A DNA stretch of 64,000 bases. Origin: Methylococcales bacterium (lineage in GTDB: Bacteria > Pseudomonadota > Gammaproteobacteria > Methylococcales > Methylomonadaceae). Made by a program: the position numbers and the translations under genes. This document shows positions 28,381 to 39,108 of the stretch, piece by piece. The stretch covers positions 1 through 64,000 of the forward strand of contig JAQTPT010000013.1 in the NCBI GenBank assembly GCA_028712795.1. The letters run 5' to 3'. The notes beneath the pieces were generated by a model. The model did no database searches, was not told the DNA's origin, and saw only the letters and a list, made by a program, of their open reading frames with translations. How positions within the stretch are numbered: the stretch's first letter is position 1; every line of letters begins with the position of its first letter.

Positions 28381-29111
28381 GCGATTCAACGGGTCAAAAT
28401 ACAAGCCTGCTACTGGATGTGCGGGATTTAAAGGTTCATTACGACGGAATCCAGGCTTTGCATGGCGTATCCTTCACAGTCAATAAGGGTGAAATTGTCA
28501 CGCTTATCGGCGCAAACGGCGCAGGTAAAAGTTCGATTCTGCGGGCGATTTCCGGGCTCACGCCCTTTACCGGCAGTATCGTTTTCGATGGACAAAATCT
28601 CCAGCAGGTGCCGGCGCACATAATCGTAGGCCTGGGTATTGCTCATGTGCCAGAGGGTCGCGGAATTTTTGGTAACCTGACAGTTCAAGAAAACCTCCGT
28701 CTGGCCACTTGGCATCGGACGGACAAAAGCGGGATTTCTGCTGATTACGATAGGGTATTTACTATTTTTCCGCGACTCAAAGAGCGCCGGCAGCAGCAGG
28801 GCGGGACCTTATCGGGAGGCGAGCAGCAGATGTTGGCTGTGGGACGGGCGTTAATGAGCCGGGGCCGGCTGCTGTTACTGGACGAACCCTCAATGGGTCT
28901 GGCCCCTCGACTGGTTCAGGAAATTTTCCGTATCATCCAGGACATTAATAGGTCTGGAACTACCATTTTGCTTGTGGAACAGAATGCCAATATGGCATTA
29001 AGCATAGCATCTCGCGCTTATGTTCTGGAGACCGGTGCCGTCGTGCTAGCCGGAACCGGTCTGGAAATATTGGGTAACCCCGGGATTAAGGAGGCGTATT
29101 TGGGCGCTTGA
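28377..29111 (+). CDS. livF: Branched-chain amino-acid-type ABC ATPase LivF
   Basis: This 244-residue ATPase is the last gene of the operon. Walker A GANGAGKSS, signature LSGGEQQMLAVGRALM, Walker B LLLDEPSMGLAP and H-loop LLVEQN are all visible. The start ATG at 28377 overlaps the livG stop (ATGA) and gives the normal length. LivF pairs with LivG to energise uptake through LivHM. Confidence 0.94.
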   Translation: MSDSTGQNTSLLLDVRDLKVHYDGIQALHGVSFTVNKGEIVTLIGANGAGKSSILRAISGLTPFTGSIVFDGQNLQQVPAHIIVGLGIAHVPEGRGIFGNLTVQENLRLATWHRTDKSGISADYDRVFTIFPRLKERRQQQGGTLSGGEQQMLAVGRALMSRGRLLLLDEPSMGLAPRLVQEIFRIIQDINRSGTTILLVEQNANMALSIASRAYVLETGAVVLAGTGLEILGNPGIKEAYLGA

Positions 29112-30270
29112 TCGCCGGTGATGGCAGATGAGGCTTATAAAGCTGTTCTTGTTAAGAGCAGTAACCTGTAGGTTGAACATGCTGTTTATGACCGACAACT
29201 CCAAGCTAAATAGGGCAAAAGGCTTCTGATTTGCTTAGTTCTTCTTGGTCAGATTAACTGGACTTTACCTGAGGGCAAAAAGGCTTTTGGATCGCAGATT
29301 ACCTGCACACACAGGTTTTGGCGTGGGATGGCTAAGATGAAAAGGCCCACTACTGGCATATCTTGGTGCGTCGGAAACTCGGTGCGAACAGTATCTTTCG
29401 CTAGTTATGGTGAGAATATTGGGCTTCGGTGGTCGCGGGCACCTTACCCCCTTGTTGCCTTTTGAAGGTTCACTTTCGTTTAGGTGACCGATTTGGCTAC
29501 GGCTTCCTTCAGATTCCGCATTGGCTCTCAATAACCGTGTTTCCCTGTTGGGTAGCTACTGGGAGTTTCTTTGGACACCCTTGCTTTCGCCTGCATTTTC
29601 CCTTCTCACAGGGCAATGGCTGGACTTCCACCAGTAGCTGACTATCATGCCAGTCGCACCGCGTCCATGAAGTCCACAGGTTCAACAACAGGATGTGTAG
29701 ATATGGAAAATGGAAGCGTACAAAAAAGGTCGAAATTTGCTTGAGGTTGTTTGGCCTATTGACACCGGCAGGCTAATGGGTGACGCCATTTCGCGATGAC
29801 TTGCAGTTTTCCTCCGCAAGCTACGAAACATGCGCTTTTTAGAAAAACATTGACTCGACATTACTTTTCTCGAAAAGATTAAAAGTATCTTTTGCCCGCC
29901 TTGCTGCCAATAATTTTTTATTAAGCATTGCTTTTAAAGTTTGATTACTAACGGCTTTATCAGTCAGCAATAATAACCAAATCCCTGTTGAAAACTGTAG
30001 TTGTTATACTCAACACACTATTTGCATTTGAAACTTGAGGCGTTAAACGCACAAGACCGCTCTATTTTTTGACGTATTGATTGTTAACATCAATAGCTAA
30101 CTTTATCGGTTTTGAACAAATTGAAGCTCTGACAAACAAACCCTGGGGGAAATCTGAAATCTACAGGACGATGCAGTAACCTTCAAAACCCGTCCTTAGT
30201 GGACTGGATAGATTTTGATGTCATTACAACCCGCATGAACAAAAAACTATCTTGTAGCTATCACTTTTGT
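29112..30270. other. Gene-poor region holding a group II intron fragment
   Basis: No intact gene is visible over 1.1 kb. The middle part (about 29265-29661, minus strand) looks like the 5' domain of a group II intron and is listed separately. On the minus strand around 29850-29970 a frame ends MLNKKLLAARRAKDTF...VESMFF; I cannot assign it. The remainder (29980-30270) shows no recognisable element. Confidence 0.6.
29265..29661 (-). mobile_element. Truncated group II intron, 5' (domain I) fragment
   Basis: The minus strand from 29661 begins GTGCGAC, the consensus 5' end of bacterial group II introns. It continues with segments typical of domain I: GGTGGAAGTCCAGCC, GCAAGGGTGTCC, then GGAATCTGAAGGAAGCC followed by GTAGCCAAA. 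No reverse-transcriptase reading frame and no domain V hairpin were found downstream, so the element is a dead 5' remnant. The left boundary is approximate. The assignment rests on recognised sequence blocks and not on a folded model. Confidence 0.7.
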
Positions 30271-30468
30271 TCATTTCAACGAGATTGTTTCGGCACGGTT
30301 TATTATTTCAATAGTTACCTTATCTTCTTGGGACAGCCACCCGATACCACGCTGAATATTTTTTTCATCAATTTTAGTTTCCCTGATCAACTTAGCTACG
30401 CTTGTTGGGCCATTTTCATCCAAATACTTCCAGATTTCACCCGCTGTATTACCTACTATGTCAGACAT
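30271..30468 (-). CDS. Winged helix-turn-helix protein (DUF2582)
   Basis: This 65-residue protein matches the DUF2582 winged-helix family: IVGNTAGEIWKYLDENGPTS, then a recognition-helix region and GIGWLSQEDKVTIE. The family is small, DNA-binding in appearance and of unknown function. The length is complete for the family. A weak AAGGTG ribosome site lies 10 bases upstream. It stands alone downstream of lysC on the same strand, separated by a perfect 12-bp hairpin. Confidence 0.85.
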   Translation of the reverse strand: MSDIVGNTAGEIWKYLDENGPTSVAKLIRETKIDEKNIQRGIGWLSQEDKVTIEIINRAETISLK

Positions 30469-30551
30469 ATCACTATCACCTTGTAGTTGTTAAAGAATTT
30501 AAATGCATTTTATATCATCCTAAAAAATTAGTAATGAATTTTCGGCAACTG

Positions 30552-30580
30552 CTTAGCCTAATTCCTTAAATTAGGCTAAG
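30552..30580. terminator. Perfect 12-bp hairpin between lysC and the winged-helix gene
   Basis: CTTAGCCTAATT (30552-30563) pairs perfectly with AATTAGGCTAAG (30569-30580) around a 5-base loop. It lies 90 bases past the lysC stop. No T-tract follows on either strand, so it may be a weak terminator, an RNA-stabilising hairpin or a binding site. Confidence 0.45.
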
Positions 30581-30670
30581 ATTTGGCGGTTAGCTTCCCG
30601 TAAGAAATACTTACAATGCTCTCTCGACGTCCCAAATTCTATAAAAGCTATCATGGGCAGTATTAACCAA

Positions 30671-31906
30671 TCATCGAGTAGCTTCCTCAGCAATTTTATC
30701 CAATTCAAAAGCTGAATGTAACGCTCTTACCGCAAGCTCCAGGTATTTTTCGTCAACAACGACAGAGATTTTTATTTCTGATGTTGAAATCATGCGGATA
30801 TTGATACCTTCAGCCGCCAATGCTTTAAACATAGTGCTTGCAATACCCGCATGGGAACGCATCCCTACGCCGACGATTGAGACTTTTACAATATCATTAT
30901 CCCCCGTCACTTTTCTTGCTCCCAATTCAACGCAGGTTTGATCCAGCATGCTCTTTGCACGCTGATAATCATTTCGATGCACGGTGAAAGTAAAATCAGT
31001 CGTAGCGTCCTCGGCAATATTCTGTACTATCATATCCACTTCAATATTAGCATCGGCGATAGGGCCCAAAATCTTAAAAGCGACTCCGGGTAAGTCTGGG
31101 ACTCCGGTGATAGTTAATTTTGCCTCATCCCGGTTAAAAGCGATGCCAGAAATTAAAGCGCTCTCCATTAGTGATTCCTCATAGGTGATTAGTGTGCCGC
31201 ACCCTTCTTTAAAAGATGATAATACGCGTAATGCAACGTTATATTTGCCGGCGAATTCCACCGATCTGATTTGCAAAACTTTTGAACCCAGACTGGCCAT
31301 TTCCAGCATTTCTTCAAAGGTAATGTGATTGAGTCTCCGGGCTTTGGGCTCAACTCTGGGGTCTGTGGTGTAAACACCATCCACATCGGTGTAAATATGG
31401 CACTCATCGGCTTTTAAAGCAGCGGCTAAAGCAACTGCGGTGGTATCTGATCCGCCACGACCCAGCGTAGTGATATTACCTTCCTCGTCAACACCCTGAA
31501 AACCCGCGACAACCACGACTTTTCCAGCGTTGAGGTCGGAACGCATTTTGGTATCCTCAATCTCGCGTATCCGCGCCTTGGTATGGCTGCTGTCAGTCAG
31601 TATTTTTACCTGCCCGCCCGTATACGAGCAGGCATCACAACCGAGCTGATGTAAGGCCATGCTCAATAACGCAACCGTAACCTGTTCACCGGTAGAAATT
31701 AAAACGTCCATTTCCCGTTCTGATGGCTGCTCCTGCATTTCTTTTGCCAGCGCAATCAAGCGATTGGTTTCGCCGCTCATGGCCGACAGTACAACGACTA
31801 TTTGATCGCCGGAATCATGAACTTTTTTGACTTTTTCAGCGACTGATTTAATTCGTTCGACAGAACCTACCGAGGTGCCGCCAAATTTATATACATATAA
31901 TGCCAT
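30671..31906 (-). CDS. lysC: Aspartate kinase
   Basis: This 411-residue enzyme phosphorylates aspartate, the first step to lysine, threonine and methionine. The N-terminal catalytic motif VYKFGGTSVGS is intact, as are GFQGVDEEGNITTLGRGGSD and the C-terminal pair of ACT regulatory domains (from about residue 265). It resembles the monofunctional type without fused homoserine dehydrogenase. It follows alaS by 16 bases and belongs to the recA-recX-alaS-lysC transcription unit. Feedback inhibition by lysine and/or threonine is expected from the ACT domains. Confidence 0.96.
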   Translation of the reverse strand: MALYVYKFGGTSVGSVERIKSVAEKVKKVHDSGDQIVVVLSAMSGETNRLIALAKEMQEQPSEREMDVLISTGEQVTVALLSMALHQLGCDACSYTGGQVKILTDSSHTKARIREIEDTKMRSDLNAGKVVVVAGFQGVDEEGNITTLGRGGSDTTAVALAAALKADECHIYTDVDGVYTTDPRVEPKARRLNHITFEEMLEMASLGSKVLQIRSVEFAGKYNVALRVLSSFKEGCGTLITYEESLMESALISGIAFNRDEAKLTITGVPDLPGVAFKILGPIADANIEVDMIVQNIAEDATTDFTFTVHRNDYQRAKSMLDQTCVELGARKVTGDNDIVKVSIVGVGMRSHAGIASTMFKALAAEGINIRMISTSEIKISVVVDEKYLELAVRALHSAFELDKIAEEATR

Positions 31907-31922
31907 TCAATAAAACCTATTT

Positions 31923-34535
31923 TTAAGCGCTTAATTGCGCTTGTATCCAGGCAGGAACTTTAGCCAATGCCGCCGCCAATCCGGACGGATCATTGCCGCC
32001 CGCCTGTGCTATATCGGGCCTGCCCCCGCCTTTGCCACCCACTTGAGCGGCGACAAAATTCACCAGATCACCGGCTTTTATCCGTCCCATCTGATCTTTC
32101 GTCACGCCGGCAACCAAACTGACTTTGTCACCCTCGACAACAGCCAAAACAACGGCGGCGGTGCCTAATTTATTTTTTAATTGCTCGACCATATCTTTCA
32201 GCGTTTTGGGATCAACGCCATCCAACTTGACCGCCAATACGTTGATGCCATCGACGTCGACAGCTTGGCCGCCAAGTTCGTTACCCGCAGAACTGGCCAA
32301 CTTTGCATTTAACCGTTCAAGCTGTTTTTCCAAAAACCGGCTTTTCTCTATCAGTTGCTCGACTTTTTCAGGCGCTTTTTCCGGCGGACTTTTTAACAAT
32401 CCAGCGATACTGGCAAGCGCCTGGTCACGATTAATTATCCAATCGATACAGGCACCACCCGTCACAGCTTCAATACGTCTAATGCCTGCGGCAACACCGG
32501 TTTCACTGATTATCTTAAAACAGCCAATATCCCCTGCCCGTTCAGCATGCGTGCCACCGCAAAGCTCGGTTGAAAATTCGCCGATTTTCAAGACCCTGAC
32601 TTCATCACCGTATTTTTCGCCGAACAAAGCCATTGCACCGGCATTAACAGCGTCATTTTTTGCCATGACCTGTGCTGAAACAGGATTATTCAATCGGATT
32701 TGCTCATTAACCAAGCGCTCGACAGTACTGATTTCACGAGTCGTCACCGGCTCAAAATGAGCAAAGTCAAAGCGCAAACGTTCAGGATTAACCAACGAAC
32801 CTTTCTGCGCGACATGATCACCCAAAACCTGTCTTAATGCGGCATGCAACAAATGGGTTGCAGAATGGTTAAGCTCCGTGGCCTTTCTGTCCGCTGCACT
32901 GACACGGGCATTGCACAATAGGCCATTAACCAGAATTCCCGAAATCAGTTTACCTTTATGTAAAAACAGGTTTCCGCCTTGTTTTTGCGTATCCGTGACT
33001 TCAAATACTGATCCATCAGCTTCAATTTTTCCGCAATCGCCAACCTGCCCTCCAGACTCAGCATAAAACGGCGTTTTATCTAAAACAACAATGCCCTCTT
33101 CACCGTCTTGTAAGCTGGTTACGGATTGGCCTTTCTTAAAAAGGCCGATAATATGCACCTGATCGTCAAGATGATCATATCCGGTAAATTCAGTCTGCGC
33201 ATCAAGCTTTATATCCTGATCATAATCAGCGCCAAAACTGCTCGCAGACCTGGCCCTTTCGCGCTGCGCCGACATCGCCATTTCAAATCCGGCATGATCG
33301 ACGGTAAGATGATTTTCGCGGGCAAAATCAGCTGTCAAATCAACAGGGAAACCATAGGTGTCATAAAGCTGGAATACAGTATCGCCAGGAATCACGGAAC
33401 CGTCCATTTTGGCGACACAGACTTCCAAAATTTTCATGCCTTGTTCCAATGTTTCCGCAAAACGTTCCTCTTCTTTTTTTAATACCCGCTCAACCTGGGC
33501 TTGCGAGGCTTTAAGTTCGGGAAACGCCGCTCCCATTTCCTCCGCTAATGGCGCCACTAATTTATAAAAGAACACCTCGCGGATACCCAAACGGTAGCCG
33601 TGCCGGATGGCGCGGCGAATAATGCGGCGCACCACATATCCACGCCCTTCATTGGACGGCATCACGCCATCCGCTATCAGGAATGCGCAGGAACGGATGT
33701 GATCGGCTATTACGCGCAATGAGCTTTGCGTCAAATCGTTGACGCCTGCGAGCCCGGCCGCCGCTTTCAACAAATTTTGGAATAAATCAATCTCGTAATT
33801 GCTGTATACGCCCTGTACCACTGCAGCGATACGCTCCAGCCCCATGCCGGTATCCACTGAGGGTTTCGGAAGCGGCGTTAGACTACCGTCAGCGGCCCGG
33901 TCATATTGCATAAACACCAGATTCCAGATTTCGATATACCTGTCGCCATCTTCATCCGGTGATCCCGGCGGCCCACCGGCAATGTCAGCACCATGATCAT
34001 AAAATATTTCGCTGCAAGGCCCGCAAGGCCCGACATCGCCCATAGACCAGAAGTTGTCTTTGGCACCGATTCTTGAAAATCGGGTTGAAGAAATGCCGAC
34101 ATCATCCAGCCAGATTTTTTCCGCTTCTGAATCTTCATCAAAAACAGTAACCCATAATTTTTCCGCAGGGATTTCAAGCTCCTTGGTTAAGAAATCCCAA
34201 GCAAAATGTATGGCCTCTTTTTTAAAATAATCACCAAAGCTGAAATTACCCAGCATTTCAAAAAAAGTATGATGCCTTGCTGTATAGCCGACGTTTTCAA
34301 GGTCATTATGCTTGCCGCCAGCCCGAACACAACGCTGGCTGGTGACTGCCTTGTTAAAGCCGCGCTGTTCCCTGCCCAAAAATACATCCTTGAACTGCAC
34401 CATGCCGGCATTGGTGAATAATAAGGTAGGATCATTCTCCGGCACCAGTGAACTTGAAGGCTGTACGGAGTGCCCTCGCTCGCGGAAAAACTCCAGGAAG
34501 GCGGTGCGCAACTGGGCGCTGGTCATCTTTTTCAT
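31923..34535 (-). CDS. alaS: Alanyl-tRNA synthetase
   Basis: This 870-residue class II synthetase charges tRNA-Ala. The class II core opens with [18 protein letters not shown], and [16 protein letters not shown] is motif 2. The editing site shows [12 protein letters not shown] and [13 protein letters not shown], and the C-terminal C-Ala domain ends the protein. I place the start at the ATG at 34535 (MKKMTSAQ); a TTG six codons upstream and an ATG three codons downstream are alternatives, none with a strong ribosome site. It sits between recX and lysC on one strand. Confidence 0.96.
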   Translation of the reverse strand: MKKMTSAQLRTAFLEFFRERGHSVQPSSSLVPENDPTLLFTNAGMVQFKDVFLGREQRGFNKAVTSQRCVRAGGKHNDLENVGYTARHHTFFEMLGNFSFGDYFKKEAIHFAWDFLTKELEIPAEKLWVTVFDEDSEAEKIWLDDVGISSTRFSRIGAKDNFWSMGDVGPCGPCSEIFYDHGADIAGGPPGSPDEDGDRYIEIWNLVFMQYDRAADGSLTPLPKPSVDTGMGLERIAAVVQGVYSNYEIDLFQNLLKAAAGLAGVNDLTQSSLRVIADHIRSCAFLIADGVMPSNEGRGYVVRRIIRRAIRHGYRLGIREVFFYKLVAPLAEEMGAAFPELKASQAQVERVLKKEEERFAETLEQGMKILEVCVAKMDGSVIPGDTVFQLYDTYGFPVDLTADFARENHLTVDHAGFEMAMSAQRERARSASSFGADYDQDIKLDAQTEFTGYDHLDDQVHIIGLFKKGQSVTSLQDGEEGIVVLDKTPFYAESGGQVGDCGKIEADGSVFEVTDTQKQGGNLFLHKGKLISGILVNGLLCNARVSAADRKATELNHSATHLLHAALRQVLGDHVAQKGSLVNPERLRFDFAHFEPVTTREISTVERLVNEQIRLNNPVSAQVMAKNDAVNAGAMALFGEKYGDEVRVLKIGEFSTELCGGTHAERAGDIGCFKIISETGVAAGIRRIEAVTGGACIDWIINRDQALASIAGLLKSPPEKAPEKVEQLIEKSRFLEKQLERLNAKLASSAGNELGGQAVDVDGINVLAVKLDGVDPKTLKDMVEQLKNKLGTAAVVLAVVEGDKVSLVAGVTKDQMGRIKAGDLVNFVAAQVGGKGGGRPDIAQAGGNDPSGLAAALAKVPAWIQAQLSA

Positions 34536-34576
34536 GGTATTAGTGAGTTTCAATATAGGCGCATGAAGGATGCACC

Positions 34577-35056
34577 CTACAATTTAATATTCAAATGATC
34601 AAACAAAGCGCCAATCATAGCGCCGGAAAAACCGCGCTGCATTAAAAAACGGCTGCGCTTTGCCCATTCATTACGATCCAGGAGTAAATCAAGACCATAT
34701 TTTTTGGTATAAACCTGCTCCAGCAACTCCATCCAGCTACCCGCTGCTCTCTGCACAATATCTTCAAGATTATCGGTATCAACGCCATTTTTACGAAGCT
34801 CATAAGTAATAAAGACAGGTCCATAACCTTTGCTAATACGATGCCTTGCATAGCTTTCAGCATATCTTGGATCGCTCTGCCAACCTTGCCGGGCCAATTC
34901 TTCAATAACGCCCATAACTTCTTCTTTGTCAAAGCCTTTTACCAGTAATTTATTCAGCAATTCCTTTTGGCTATGTTCCCTATGCGCCAACAACCGAAGA
35001 CAGGATTTTTTGATCTGCGTAGAAGCGCGAATTACCTCACCTTGATTTTCAGCCAT
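34577..35056 (-). CDS. recX: RecA regulator RecX
   Basis: This 159-residue protein has three tandem helical repeats of the RecX family. They are recognisable in [40 protein letters not shown] and [15 protein letters not shown]. RecX binds RecA filaments and limits their extension. It follows recA by 28 bases, the standard order. The length is typical. Confidence 0.94.
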   Translation of the reverse strand: MAENQGEVIRASTQIKKSCLRLLAHREHSQKELLNKLLVKGFDKEEVMGVIEELARQGWQSDPRYAESYARHRISKGYGPVFITYELRKNGVDTDNLEDIVQRAAGSWMELLEQVYTKKYGLDLLLDRNEWAKRSRFLMQRGFSGAMIGALFDHLNIKL

Positions 35057-35084
35057 ACCATGGGATCGAGTAAGTCAAGTCTGG

Positions 35085-36116
35085 TTATACGTCATCAATC
35101 GGAGGCTCTACAAATACAGGTTGCGGCTTGCTAAATGCCTCCGCCCTTATTTTGGCTTCAATTTCTTTAGCTTTTTCAGGATGCTCTTTTAGAAAGGCTT
35201 TAACATTTTCTTTTCCCTGGCCGATTTTTTCATCACCGTAACTGTACCAGGAGCCTGCCTTTTGAATGAATCCGTAACTAACGCCAAGGTCAACCAATTC
35301 CCCCATAAAGGAAATACCTTCACCGTATAAAATCTCGAATTCGGCCTGTCTAAAAGGCGGCGCGACTTTATTTTTCACCACTTTTACCCGTGTTTCATTG
35401 CCGATAATTTCTTCGCCTTTTTTTACTGCGCCAATGCGCCTGATATCAAGACGTACAGAAGCATAGAACTTAAGTGCGTTACCGCCGGTTGTGGTTTCAG
35501 GGCTACCAAACATAACTCCGATTTTCATTCTGATCTGATTGATAAAAATAACCAGGGTATTGGAGCGCTTAATGTTACCCGTTAATTTTCTCAAAGCTTG
35601 AGACATCAAACGGGCTTGCAAGCCCATATGGGAATCGCCCATATCGCCCTCGATCTCGGCTTTGGGCGTTAATGCCGCCACCGAATCGATTACCACGATA
35701 TCAACCGCGCCCGAACGCACCAGCATATCGGTAATTTCCAATGCCTGCTCTCCGGTATCCGGCTGGGAAACCAGCAATTCATCAACATTAACACCGATTT
35801 TTTCTGCATAACCGGGATCCAAAGCATGTTCCGCATCAACAAATGCAGCAGTTCCACCGAGTTTTTGCATCTCGGCGATAACTTGCAATGTCAGCGTCGT
35901 TTTACCTGATGATTCAGGCCCATAGATTTCAATAACGCGTCCACGCGGCAAACCGCCACACCCCAACGCAATATCCAGCCCTAGAGAACCAGTAGACACC
36001 ACATCAATATCACGGGAAGTAGACACATCCCCCATCCGCATCACGGAGCCTTTACCAAACTGCTTCTCGATCTGCATCAGCGCGGCGCCTAGCGCTTTCT
36101 TTTTGTTTTCATCCAT
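35085..36116 (-). CDS. recA: Recombinase RecA
   Basis: This 343-residue strand-exchange ATPase has Walker [10 protein letters not shown], the Walker B region [20 protein letters not shown]-binding loops L1 ([18 protein letters not shown]) and L2 ([19 protein letters not shown]), and an acidic C-terminal tail. It is the first gene of the recA-recX-alaS-lysC unit. I could not see an unambiguous palindromic SOS box upstream, although one may be present in a diverged form. Confidence 0.98.
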   Translation of the reverse strand: MDENKKKALGAALMQIEKQFGKGSVMRMGDVSTSRDIDVVSTGSLGLDIALGCGGLPRGRVIEIYGPESSGKTTLTLQVIAEMQKLGGTAAFVDAEHALDPGYAEKIGVNVDELLVSQPDTGEQALEITDMLVRSGAVDIVVIDSVAALTPKAEIEGDMGDSHMGLQARLMSQALRKLTGNIKRSNTLVIFINQIRMKIGVMFGSPETTTGGNALKFYASVRLDIRRIGAVKKGEEIIGNETRVKVVKNKVAPPFRQAEFEILYGEGISFMGELVDLGVSYGFIQKAGSWYSYGDEKIGQGKENVKAFLKEHPEKAKEIEAKIRAEAFSKPQPVFVEPPIDDV

Positions 36117-36403
36117 TAGTCATGCCTTGTAGGTTAGAAAATGTCGGCCAATTAAGCCATTTATTATCACATAGACGCAACTGTTCCGGTAGTTTTGATT
36201 TACCAAGGAACCTGCATGCCAGGTTTCGGCGAATTCATCGGCGAGGCTGAATGAGGGCATACGAAAGGCCAAGGACAAATCGTATTCACGCCTTGATCGC
36301 CAAAGTTGTTCCCTAAATTCTTCCAAGCGCGAGTAAAGCAAAAAGGGCCTTAAATCACGCTATAGATATGGCTTAAGGCAGGGCGAAAACCTGTAGGCTC
36401 TTA

Positions 36404-37207
36404 TTAAAACTGGTCAGCCTTGGCTCTGGCTTCTTTGCCCCCTTTTAAATCTCCCTGCATTTCTCGAGCCCTGGCAACCAATAGCCAACTGTGTTTTTTT
36501 AGCTGAGTATCATCGGAAGCCAATAATGCGGCTTTTTTAGCAAGATCTTCCGCTAAACGGGGCTTTGACTCTTTTAGCCTTAACAAGGCCAACTTATAAT
36601 ATAGGGTCGCATTTCGTGGTTCTATTCTAATGGCGCGTTCAATGGTGGTCGTTGCCGATTCAACATCCCCTGACTTACTGCTTTGGTTAGCCGCCAGAGC
36701 TAAAGCACTAACAGCCGGTGACAATGGCGCAAATGTTTCTAATGGTACAAATGGAGGGGGCGGTGGCGGCGGTGGTGGCGCCATAATCTCTTGCATTGGC
36801 TCGGAAACCACTGGCTCTTGGCTTGGACTCGGTTTTGCCTCATCTTTCCCTGATGCTATAGATCCTTGTTCGGATGTTAAAGCTCCCTGTTCTGATGCCA
36901 AAGAGTTTTGTTCTTTTTGTTCTGGCGTTATAGATTCAGATTCAGGCTTTAATTCTTCTATCGGCGCCGTTTTTTGATTAAATTCCTTAAGCGGCTTGGT
37001 TTCAACGGTCTCAGAAGTGCCTTGTATCAACGGCTCAGTTTTTATTGGCTCGGGCGTTTTCGGTTTTGGCAAGGAAGGGGTTGTCTTAGCATAAACAGTT
37101 GATCCGCTTCCATATACAGGGGCGGGTGGCTGAGAACCATAAAATTCGGAACATCCGGCAAGGAAAGTGGATAATGAACAAATTAAAAAAAGTCTTTTAA
37201 ATCTCAT
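36404..37207 (-). CDS. TPR lipoprotein with a nine-proline run
   Basis: This 267-residue lipoprotein starts at the ATG at 37207, because MRFKRLFLICSLSTFLAGC is a complete lipoprotein signal with the lipidated cysteine at residue 19. The 34 codons upstream add nothing plausible. A low-complexity region (about 40-150) follows, rich in Pro, Glu, Ser and Gln, with repeated SEQGALTSEQG-like units and nine consecutive prolines (APPPPPPPPPF). The C-terminal third holds tetratricopeptide-type helices (IRIEPRNATLYYKLALLRLK). It is probably envelope-anchored with a flexible stalk; the partner is unknown. Translation should depend on EF-P. Confidence 0.85.
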   Translation of the reverse strand: MRFKRLFLICSLSTFLAGCSEFYGSQPPAPVYGSGSTVYAKTTPSLPKPKTPEPIKTEPLIQGTSETVETKPLKEFNQKTAPIEELKPESESITPEQKEQNSLASEQGALTSEQGSIASGKDEAKPSPSQEPVVSEPMQEIMAPPPPPPPPPFVPLETFAPLSPAVSALALAANQSSKSGDVESATTTIERAIRIEPRNATLYYKLALLRLKESKPRLAEDLAKKAALLASDDTQLKKHSWLLVARAREMQGDLKGGKEARAKADQF

Positions 37208-37718
37208 GTGGTATAAAGAGCGCCTATTATCTGGTTGATCTGCTGGAATGAAATTACTAATGAAATTACAGCAATTCGTTTCCATTGAAAGGACATTACG
37301 GGTTTTCAATTACTTTTGACTAGCTGTTAAACTCGGCAACACATAGACAAAGATAATGCATCCGTCTTAAAGCGAGAACAACGCGTTTCCCAGTGTGAAA
37401 TCTACCTGATATTGTAAAAAATTTATGATTTGCGCTTTAATATAAAAGCGTTTATTAGATTTGATAACCTCATATATCATAATTTGTCTGTTTGATTTTC
37501 AGCATCTTATACACACATCCCAATTCTACTGCTTATCGAACAAACCTAAACTTTAGTTTTAACTAATGCCCGGACAATTATACAGTTTTTTAAATCCAGT
37601 GGACACATCTCTTATCTTTGGCTGTACTTCCTCGCTGTATCACTGCAATTCTACGAGATGCCATTGGGCGCAGCCAGTGTAGAATATACATTACACCGAT
37701 AATTTACAAAAAATCATC
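37208..37718. other. Divergent promoter region, lipoprotein/trhP
   Basis: This region of about 510 bases is AT-rich and separates divergent genes. It should contain both promoters. An AT-rich palindromic patch, CATATATCATAA, lies near 37472. I see no gene or named regulatory motif. Confidence 0.5.
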
Positions 37719-39098
37719 ATGAAACAAGTCGAGCTCCTTTCTCCTGCCGGAACCATCAAAAACATGCGCTATGCCTTTGCATTCGGCGCGGACGCAGTTT
37801 ATGCCGGGCAACCCCGTTACAGTCTCAGAGTACGCAACAACGATTTTCTTGCTGACAATCTGGCCAAGGGCATTAATGAAGCCCACAGCAAGGGCAAGAA
37901 ATTTTTCCTGGCTGCCAATGTGATTCCCCACAATGCCAAAGTAAAAACCTTTATGGCCGATATTGCACCCATTATCGCAATGCAACCGGACGCATTGATT
38001 ATGGCTGACCCCGGTTTAATCATGATGACACGGGAAGCATGGCCGGATATGCCGATCCATTTGTCCGTGCAAGCGAATACCGTCAACTATGCTACCGTTA
38101 AATTCTGGCAACGCATGGGCGTTAAACGCGTTATTTTGTCACGCGAACTGTCTCTTGATGAAATTGCAGAAATCCGTCAACTTTGTCCGGACATGGAACT
38201 TGAAGTGTTTGTCCACGGCGCGTTATGTATCGCCTATTCAGGGCGCTGCTTGCTCTCAGGTTACTTCAATCACCGCGACCCTAACCAGGGGACATGCACC
38301 AACTCTTGCCGCTGGAAATATGACACTCTGCCCGCCTATGAAAATGCCGAAGGCGACCTGGTTCCGGATGGCGAGGTACTTTCTGAGGTGCTTTCTATGG
38401 ATGCCATCAGCACAGCCAGTTGTGGTGGCGCCCAAAGACATCCTTTAGCGGACAAGACCTATTTCCTTGAAGAAGAAGGCCGAAAAGGTGAGTTGCTACC
38501 GGTCATGGAAGATGAAAATGGCACTTACATTATGAATTCAAAAGACCTGAGAGCAATCGAACATGTCCAGCGTTTGGTCGAAATTGGTATAGACAGCCTT
38601 AAAATCGAAGGTAGAACCAAATCGCACTATTACGTTGCCCGCACCGCTCAAACCTATCGTCAGGCGATTGATGACGCCCTGGCAGGCCGTGCGTTTCAAC
38701 CTGAACTCATCGGCGTTCTGGAAAACCTCGCCAATCGCGGCTATACTGATGGCTTTTATCAGCGCCACCACACCCACGAACAACAAAACTATATAACCGG
38801 TTACTCCAAAAGCCATCAACAGCAATTTTGTGGCGAAATTAGGAGTTATGATTCGGCAACCGGACTGGCAATCGTCGATGTAAAAAATAAATTTTCGGTC
38901 GGCGATAAACTTGAACTCATTCTACCACAAGGCAACCGGGACATTATTGTCGGGCGCATGGAAAATATGCTTGGTCAAACTATGCAAGTGGCTTCCGGCG
39001 GGGGTTATGAGGTAAAAATACCATTGCCTGAAATACACAGTGATAATGGACTGCTGGCGCGCTATACTGCTTATAATCAGGAAACCCCTTCACCTTGA
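37719..39098 (+). CDS. trhP: U32 family protein TrhP/YegQ, tRNA uridine hydroxylation
   Basis: This 459-residue protein belongs to the peptidase U32 family. In E. coli TrhP (YegQ) is needed to make 5-hydroxyuridine in tRNA from prephenate-derived precursors. The U32 signature is intact: LEVFVHGALCIAYSGRCLLS. Fe-S/substrate-associated cysteines follow in GTCTNSCRWKY. The length agrees with YegQ and not with the shorter UbiU/UbiV paralogues. The next gene, for an RraA-like protein, starts 10 bases later. Confidence 0.92.
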   Translation: MKQVELLSPAGTIKNMRYAFAFGADAVYAGQPRYSLRVRNNDFLADNLAKGINEAHSKGKKFFLAANVIPHNAKVKTFMADIAPIIAMQPDALIMADPGLIMMTREAWPDMPIHLSVQANTVNYATVKFWQRMGVKRVILSRELSLDEIAEIRQLCPDMELEVFVHGALCIAYSGRCLLSGYFNHRDPNQGTCTNSCRWKYDTLPAYENAEGDLVPDGEVLSEVLSMDAISTASCGGAQRHPLADKTYFLEEEGRKGELLPVMEDENGTYIMNSKDLRAIEHVQRLVEIGIDSLKIEGRTKSHYYVARTAQTYRQAIDDALAGRAFQPELIGVLENLANRGYTDGFYQRHHTHEQQNYITGYSKSHQQQFCGEIRSYDSATGLAIVDVKNKFSVGDKLELILPQGNRDIIVGRMENMLGQTMQVASGGGYEVKIPLPEIHSDNGLLARYTAYNQETPSP

Positions 39099-39108
39099 AC
39101 CTTAAATC

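Noticed and set aside
29265-29531. 88-residue minus-strand open frame
   Set aside because: It lies inside the group II intron RNA domain, which explains the sequence without a protein.
34536-34553. TTG start for alaS six codons upstream
   Set aside because: The extension KLTNT is not conserved in AlaS and has no ribosome site; the ATG at 34535 is preferred.
36120-36341. 73-residue open frame on the minus strand upstream of recA
   Set aside because: No ribosome site, no recognisable family, and the composition looks like translated intergenic repeat DNA.
36117-36403. SOS (LexA) box upstream of recA
   Set aside because: No clear CTG-N10-CAG-type palindrome was visible at a promoter position.
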